A stretch of 10,132 bases of DNA from an uncultured Fidelibacterota bacterium (GTDB lineage Bacteria > Marinisomatota > Marinisomatia > Marinisomatales > UBA1611). The translations under genes and the position numbers were made by a program. The stretch's first letter is position 1. The number at the start of each line of letters is the position of its first letter. Shown here one piece after another: positions 7,118-10,132 of this stretch. The stretch spans positions 1 to 10,132 of the forward strand of contig CAJWMI010000063.1 of NCBI GenBank assembly GCA_913043185.1, read 5' to 3'. Below the pieces are notes generated by a model. That model was not told the origin of the DNA and searched no databases. It saw only the letters and a list, made by a program, of their open reading frames with translations.

Positions 7118-7231
7118 ACTTTTTCCTTAATCAACTAGTCTTAAATATAGGTATAAAATTACTTTTTATGTTCGGAAAGAATCATTCCCTATTTTAATAA
7201 CTTCTTATAAAAGAGATAGAAATTATTATAA
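7118..7231. other. 114-base intergenic gap before the duplicated membrane protein gene
   Basis: The largest gap in the window. It is very AT-rich and holds the Shine-Dalgarno of the downstream gene and a TATAAT promoter-like box at its upstream end. A short palindrome (GAATGATTC on the minus strand, near 7174-7182) is too small to call an operator. No terminator hairpin is visible. Confidence 0.6.
7124..7128 (-). promoter_or_regulatory. Shine-Dalgarno AAGGA for the duplicated membrane protein
   Basis: AAGGA on the minus strand, six bases before ATG 7117. It supports that start over any internal methionine. Confidence 0.8.
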
Positions 7232-7252
7232 TCAAATAAGACATTCCTTCAA
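7225..7252 (-). promoter_or_regulatory. Candidate sigma-70-type promoter for the pilus platform genes
   Basis: On the minus strand, TTGAAG (7252-7247, four of six to TTGACA) is followed after 16 bases by a perfect TATAAT (7230-7225). Its -35 lies inside the last codons of the upstream small exported protein. Transcription would start near 7218, about 100 bases before ATG 7117, giving a 5' leader. AT-rich sequence yields such matches by chance, so this is tentative. Confidence 0.35.
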
Positions 7253-7576
7253 ACTTTCACTAACGAAAGTTGCTTGGACTTTTATAAACAACGAAATATT
7301 TGAGCTCGTTTGTTCTATAATAGTTATATTAATCAAATTTTGCAGCATACAATCTATTTCTAATGGTTTAAGAATATGTTGTGTTCTTAATGATAAAAAA
7401 TGGTTTTCAAGAGCATTGATTATGGCCCTACGTTGGCAGTTTATCATTGATTCTTCTGAGGTTTCCATTTCATTGTATTCATAGTTGAATTCACCAATCA
7501 GTGTAGCTGTTTCCTGTCTGTTATTTTGGGAATAAGCAAAAAATAAAAAACAGATAATAATTAATATCTTTTTCAT
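7232..7576 (-). CDS. Small exported protein of unknown function
   Basis: A 114-residue protein with a clear signal peptide (KK, then hydrophobic ILIIICFLFFA, likely cleaved near AYS/Q, residue 16). The mature part of about 98 residues contains NCQRRAIINALENHF (46-60) followed by a C-terminal strand-rich stretch (INITIIEQTSSNISLFIKVQATF). The pattern of an Arg/Ala helix ('C.RRAI.NALE') followed by beta strands recalls small periplasmic alpha-beta folds such as the FlgT N-terminal or LPP20-like group, but this is only a resemblance. Two cysteines remain in the mature half (Cys47, Cys76), plus Cys112 near the end. It lies 60 bases after the LamG gene and 114 before the duplicated membrane protein, same strand. 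No good Shine-Dalgarno is visible before ATG 7576. Exported status is well supported; function is not recognised. Confidence 0.75.
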   Translation of the reverse strand: MKKILIIICFLFFAYSQNNRQETATLIGEFNYEYNEMETSEESMINCQRRAIINALENHFLSLRTQHILKPLEIDCMLQNLINITIIEQTSSNISLFIKVQATFVSESLKECLI

Positions 7577-7636
7577 AAATGTTTTTGGTTACAACATAGG
7601 AAATATAAGCCTAAAGACTTAATTAATTCACTATCT
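7577..7636. other. 60-base gap after the LamG gene
   Basis: AT-rich. It holds no strong Shine-Dalgarno for the small exported protein and only a weak five-pair hairpin (7607-7620) without a good T-run, so read-through from the LamG gene is likely. Confidence 0.5.
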
Positions 7637-10132
7637 CTAGTATTCAAGATATGATCCTGGAATAATCATGTTTTGAAAGCCATAGGGAGTGCCAAAAATT
7701 GGTGGTAACGAACCCTTAGAAATCGTGCTGGCAGACAAACTAAGTCCATAAGCTGAAACTAGTGACCCTACAATAGATGATGAACCCGAAACATTGCACG
7801 TCTGGGCTAGACTATAGATCGCTCCATAAAAGCTTGTATTATTACTAATCGAGGTGATTCCGCTTTTATTTATAGACAGTCCATATATGGTACTGTTGTC
7901 GGTGTTAAGCCCTGCGCCACTATATAGAATAACAGAACTGTTTAAGTTTGAAATTCCGGTTCCCAAAGTTGAGCCATTTTCGACTGATATCTGGCTATTT
8001 GAAATTATTTCAATATTTCCTGATAACGTTGTTGAATTAAATGTGATATCACCTGATGCTAATATTTTTCCGGGACCATAGATCGTACAATTGTTAAAAA
8101 TAATATCATTCGCATTTTGTATAGTACTATCAACGTATTCATTATATAGTGTTATATTGGAACTATTGATAGTTAGCGCGGAAGAACCACCGCCTGTTTC
8201 TTCTTCTGGTTCTTGATAAAATTCGACCTTTATTTCCCACCAATAGCTTGCTCCCCCAGGAGTATAATTAATAGCTGAAGAAGGATAGACACTAGCGCTC
8301 ACACCAGTACCGCTCATATTTACACTTTGGCTACCGCTAAATTCAAGGTCCCAGTTTCCATCATCTCCTGCACCATACATTGTTCCAAAGTTGTGACCGC
8401 CAATGGTAACATTACTTAAATTCTCGTTAGACCCGCTGAAATCTCCCCTGACCCAGATATTTTTTATAATTATATGGTCATCTGATTCTACGTCCCCGCC
8501 TAGATTAAAATTCCAGCTCCGTGTGCTATTATTTGTATTTTCTCCATGTTGTAGGGTAAATGCGCCTTCCTCGCTTCCGGCACCACTGGTTTCTTCATCT
8601 GCTGCCTGTTCACAGCCACCTGTAGGTGGGAACTGAATATTATCGATGAACCATCCACCGCTACACCCACAGCATCCGTCTATGGTATCATATTCAAAGC
8701 GGATCTTTGTATTTGCTGTCCCGCTTGATGCGGGAATATTAACTGTATGGGTGATCCATTGCGATTGGGTATTCCAAAAAGATTCGGTATAGTTAACTAA
8801 TGTTTGCCAACTGGAGCCTCCATTATATGAGATCCTTACGTGCTCTCTGTCATAATAGCCGCTTTCATTACACATCCAGGTATCGAATATCAAATTTCCT
8901 CCTGCACTAGCATCGAATACCGGACTCTCAATATAACTATGTTCCATACCGCTGCTACCGCTGTTAGGGGCACCATATGCTTTACTCCCAAGGTTGGCTC
9001 CGTTACCTGCACTGTTAGAGATATTCCAGGTATTTATACCACTGATGGTGCCTTCTGTCCAACCGGCTGCTCCGTTTTCGAAATCTACTATTGGACAAGG
9101 GTCTGGTTCACCATCTCCATCTCCATCTCCATCACCTGTACCTCCCCCTTCTGGAAGAGTACTTAGTAGTGTAGTAAAATAACTACTATTATGTAGTGGA
9201 ATGGCAGGTAAAGGTGCTGGGTGCTGGGTGCCACCTGAGCCCGTTGAGGTGTATGCGGTACCAGTTAGGTTAGCACCTGAAATATTGCCATTATAGTAAA
9301 TATCGCCATTTACTGTGCCTCCTGATTGAGAAAAAGACCCTACATATGAATCAGCTATAGTGGTCCAGGTTGCTGTATTTCTATTTGCATTATGCCCATT
9401 TCCAGTTTTGTCATAGGCTATATTTCCTGTGCCCTCATCAAAATCCCAATAAGCCACCAAACCTGTTTCATTGCCTGTTAGTTTATTATTCATGTTTGCC
9501 TGAATTTCTGACTGAGTTCTGGCGACATTCCATATTCTAACCTCATCTATTTGACCTTTATGATGATAGCCGTATCCAGCATGCCCAATTGTTACAGGAT
9601 CTGTACTTGTAGATGGGGTTGTTACTGGAGAAGTATCGGTTCCAGCCGAAGGATCTAGTTGGCCATTTAAATATAGTTTAGCAGTACCACTGCCTCTGAC
9701 AGCTGCCATATGATACCATTGACCAAGTTGTACTGCAGTATTAAAGCGAGCATCGGTTCCTCCTCCGGATCCATATTGTTGGAATAAGAAAATCCCATCT
9801 TGATGATACCAGACTCCATAATTACGCGGGCCAGAGGCACCTTTTCCAACGACTCTTGTCCAACCCCCAGAATGATTATCTATTTTAAACCATACCTCTA
9901 CACTCATATCACCAGGAATCCTCAAGGCTGTATTATCAGGAACTACAGCTTGATCATTGCCATCAAAGTTCAGAGCCTTCCAAGGGATACCATTTCTATT
10001 ACCAAAAAAAGCAAGGTTGAATGCATCAGGATATGAGGACACAAAAAGACGTGTATTTCTGGTCGCATCATTTATGTATGCGGAGCTATTTATCATTGCA
10101 TAGTGAGAATAGGGGAGGGGACTGTTATTTTC
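7637..10132 (-). CDS. Large extracellular LamG / MAM-like protein, probable PilX- or MshQ-like pilin adhesin (5' partial)
   Basis: The frame is open from the window edge to TAG at 7637 (831 residues seen). ATG 10096 is not convincing as a start: 12 further in-frame codons precede it and no Shine-Dalgarno is present. Numbering from that Met: a LamG/concanavalin-like domain at about 41-248 (ALNFDGNDQAVVPDNTALRI, SVEVWFKI, GQIDEVRIWNVART, GLVAYWDFDEGTG). Then GGTVNGDIYYNGNISG and a Pro-rich PAPLPAIPLHNSSYF segment of a type found in PilX-like minor pilins. Then an Asp-Gly linker (321-330), a MAM-like beta-sandwich (about 334-490, ending GWFIDNIQF, with CCGC at 475-478), an unassigned beta-rich domain (about 505-630) and a C-terminal repetitive beta-solenoid-like region (about 638-800: ITL, DIIFNNCTIYG, DITFNSTTLSG) ending PGSYLEY. 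Likely a surface or pilus-tip adhesin. The prepilin N-terminus is inferred, not seen. Confidence 0.85.
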   Translation of the reverse strand, partial: ENNSPLPYSHYAMINSSAYINDATRNTRLFVSSYPDAFNLAFFGNRNGIPWKALNFDGNDQAVVPDNTALRIPGDMSVEVWFKIDNHSGGWTRVVGKGASGPRNYGVWYHQDGIFLFQQYGSGGGTDARFNTAVQLGQWYHMAAVRGSGTAKLYLNGQLDPSAGTDTSPVTTPSTSTDPVTIGHAGYGYHHKGQIDEVRIWNVARTQSEIQANMNNKLTGNETGLVAYWDFDEGTGNIAYDKTGNGHNANRNTATWTTIADSYVGSFSQSGGTVNGDIYYNGNISGANLTGTAYTSTGSGGTQHPAPLPAIPLHNSSYFTTLLSTLPEGGGTGDGDGDGDGEPDPCPIVDFENGAAGWTEGTISGINTWNISNSAGNGANLGSKAYGAPNSGSSGMEHSYIESPVFDASAGGNLIFDTWMCNESGYYDREHVRISYNGGSSWQTLVNYTESFWNTQSQWITHTVNIPASSGTANTKIRFEYDTIDGCCGCSGGWFIDNIQFPPTGGCEQAADEETSGAGSEEGAFTLQHGENTNNSTRSWNFNLGGDVESDDHIIIKNIWVRGDFSGSNENLSNVTIGGHNFGTMYGAGDDGNWDLEFSGSQSVNMSGTGVSASVYPSSAINYTPGGASYWWEIKVEFYQEPEEETGGGSSALTINSSNITLYNEYVDSTIQNANDIIFNNCTIYGPGKILASGDITFNSTTLSGNIEIISNSQISVENGSTLGTGISNLNSSVILYSGAGLNTDNSTIYGLSINKSGITSISNNTSFYGAIYSLAQTCNVSGSSSIVGSLVSAYGLSLSASTISKGSLPPIFGTPYGFQNMIIPGSYLEY
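9111..9134 (-). repeat. Hexamer tandem repeat encoding an Asp-Gly linker
   Basis: Four copies of a CCATCT hexamer on the plus strand (the last reads CCATCA) encode GDGDGDGD between the PilX-like segment and the MAM-like domain. Copy-number change would alter linker length without shifting the frame. DxDxD spacing is also compatible with weak calcium binding. Confidence 0.85.

Noticed and set aside
7252..7271. Perfect 7-bp inverted repeat (AACTTTC / GAAAGTT)
   Set aside because: It lies inside the coding end of the small exported protein, has an A/T-rich stem and no T-run follows, so it is not a credible terminator.
7607..7620. Weak hairpin after the LamG gene
   Set aside because: Only five pairs including a G-U, followed by ATATTT rather than a T-run; too weak for an intrinsic terminator.
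8840..9182. Plus-strand frames with Ser-Pro or Ser-Ile repeats
   Set aside because: They come from the antisense of the Asp-Gly hexamer repeat; the minus-strand frame has clear domain content.
10094..10096. ATG as the start of the LamG protein
   Set aside because: The frame stays open for 12 more codons to the window edge, the upstream sequence lacks a Shine-Dalgarno, and the Met-led N-terminus has no export signal although the protein is clearly extracellular in type.
1..10132. CRISPR array, tRNA, rRNA or insertion sequence
   Set aside because: No regularly spaced repeats, no cloverleaf or rRNA-like segments and no transposase or terminal inverted repeats were seen.

Overview
This AT-rich window appears to be one operon, or a tightly packed run of genes, all on the minus strand (read from high to low coordinates). 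It encodes the inner-membrane platform and outer-membrane secretin of a type IV pilus (T4P) or MSHA-like system. A secretin implies a Gram-negative (diderm) bacterium. Low G+C, occasional GTG/TTG starts and mixed Shine-Dalgarno use do not fix the phylum. An uncultivated marine or FCB-like lineage is a guess only.

Layout in transcription order: (1) 10132-7637, the 3' part of a large extracellular protein with a LamG lectin-like domain, a MAM-like beta-sandwich, and surface and C-terminal segments typical of PilX-like minor pilins; its 5' end lies outside the window. (2) 7576-7232, a small exported protein of unknown function. (3) 7117-6707, a four-helix membrane protein made of two tandem copies of one 68-residue unit. 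(4) 6686-3813, a 957-residue fusion of an ExeA/MshM-type AAA+ ATPase, a PilM-like actin fold and a PilN-like membrane and periplasmic domain. (5) 3813-2983, PilO/MshJ-like. (6) 2898-2353, PilP/GspC-like. (7) 2352-1024, a short PilQ/MshL-like secretin. (8) 1012-1, the N-terminal 337 residues of a CHASE2-domain membrane sensor that runs off the window edge. This last gene is open to the window edge and has no stop in view.

Intergenic gaps are 60, 114, 20, -1, 84, 0 and 11 bases. The only gap with a convincing promoter-like sequence is the 114-base one before the duplicated membrane protein, so the alignment-complex genes may have their own transcription start. No stretch over 300 bases lacks a gene.

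How the parts fit: in known T4P, PilM, PilN, PilO and PilP form a chain from the cytoplasm through the inner membrane to the PilQ secretin. Here the cytoplasmic ATPase, PilM and PilN are one polypeptide, PilO is its natural partner, and the PilP-like protein would bridge to the secretin. The large LamG protein is plausibly a pilin-like tip adhesin (compare the LamG-containing MshQ and PilX-like MshP of MSHA loci). The CHASE2 protein may couple the envelope or pilus state to intracellular signalling. No pilus motor ATPase (PilB/PilT), PilC, prepilin peptidase or major pilin is visible; these would have to lie elsewhere. The points most worth a second look are the triple fusion, the LamG pilin-like protein, the duplicated four-helix protein and the CHASE2 sensor placed directly after the secretin.
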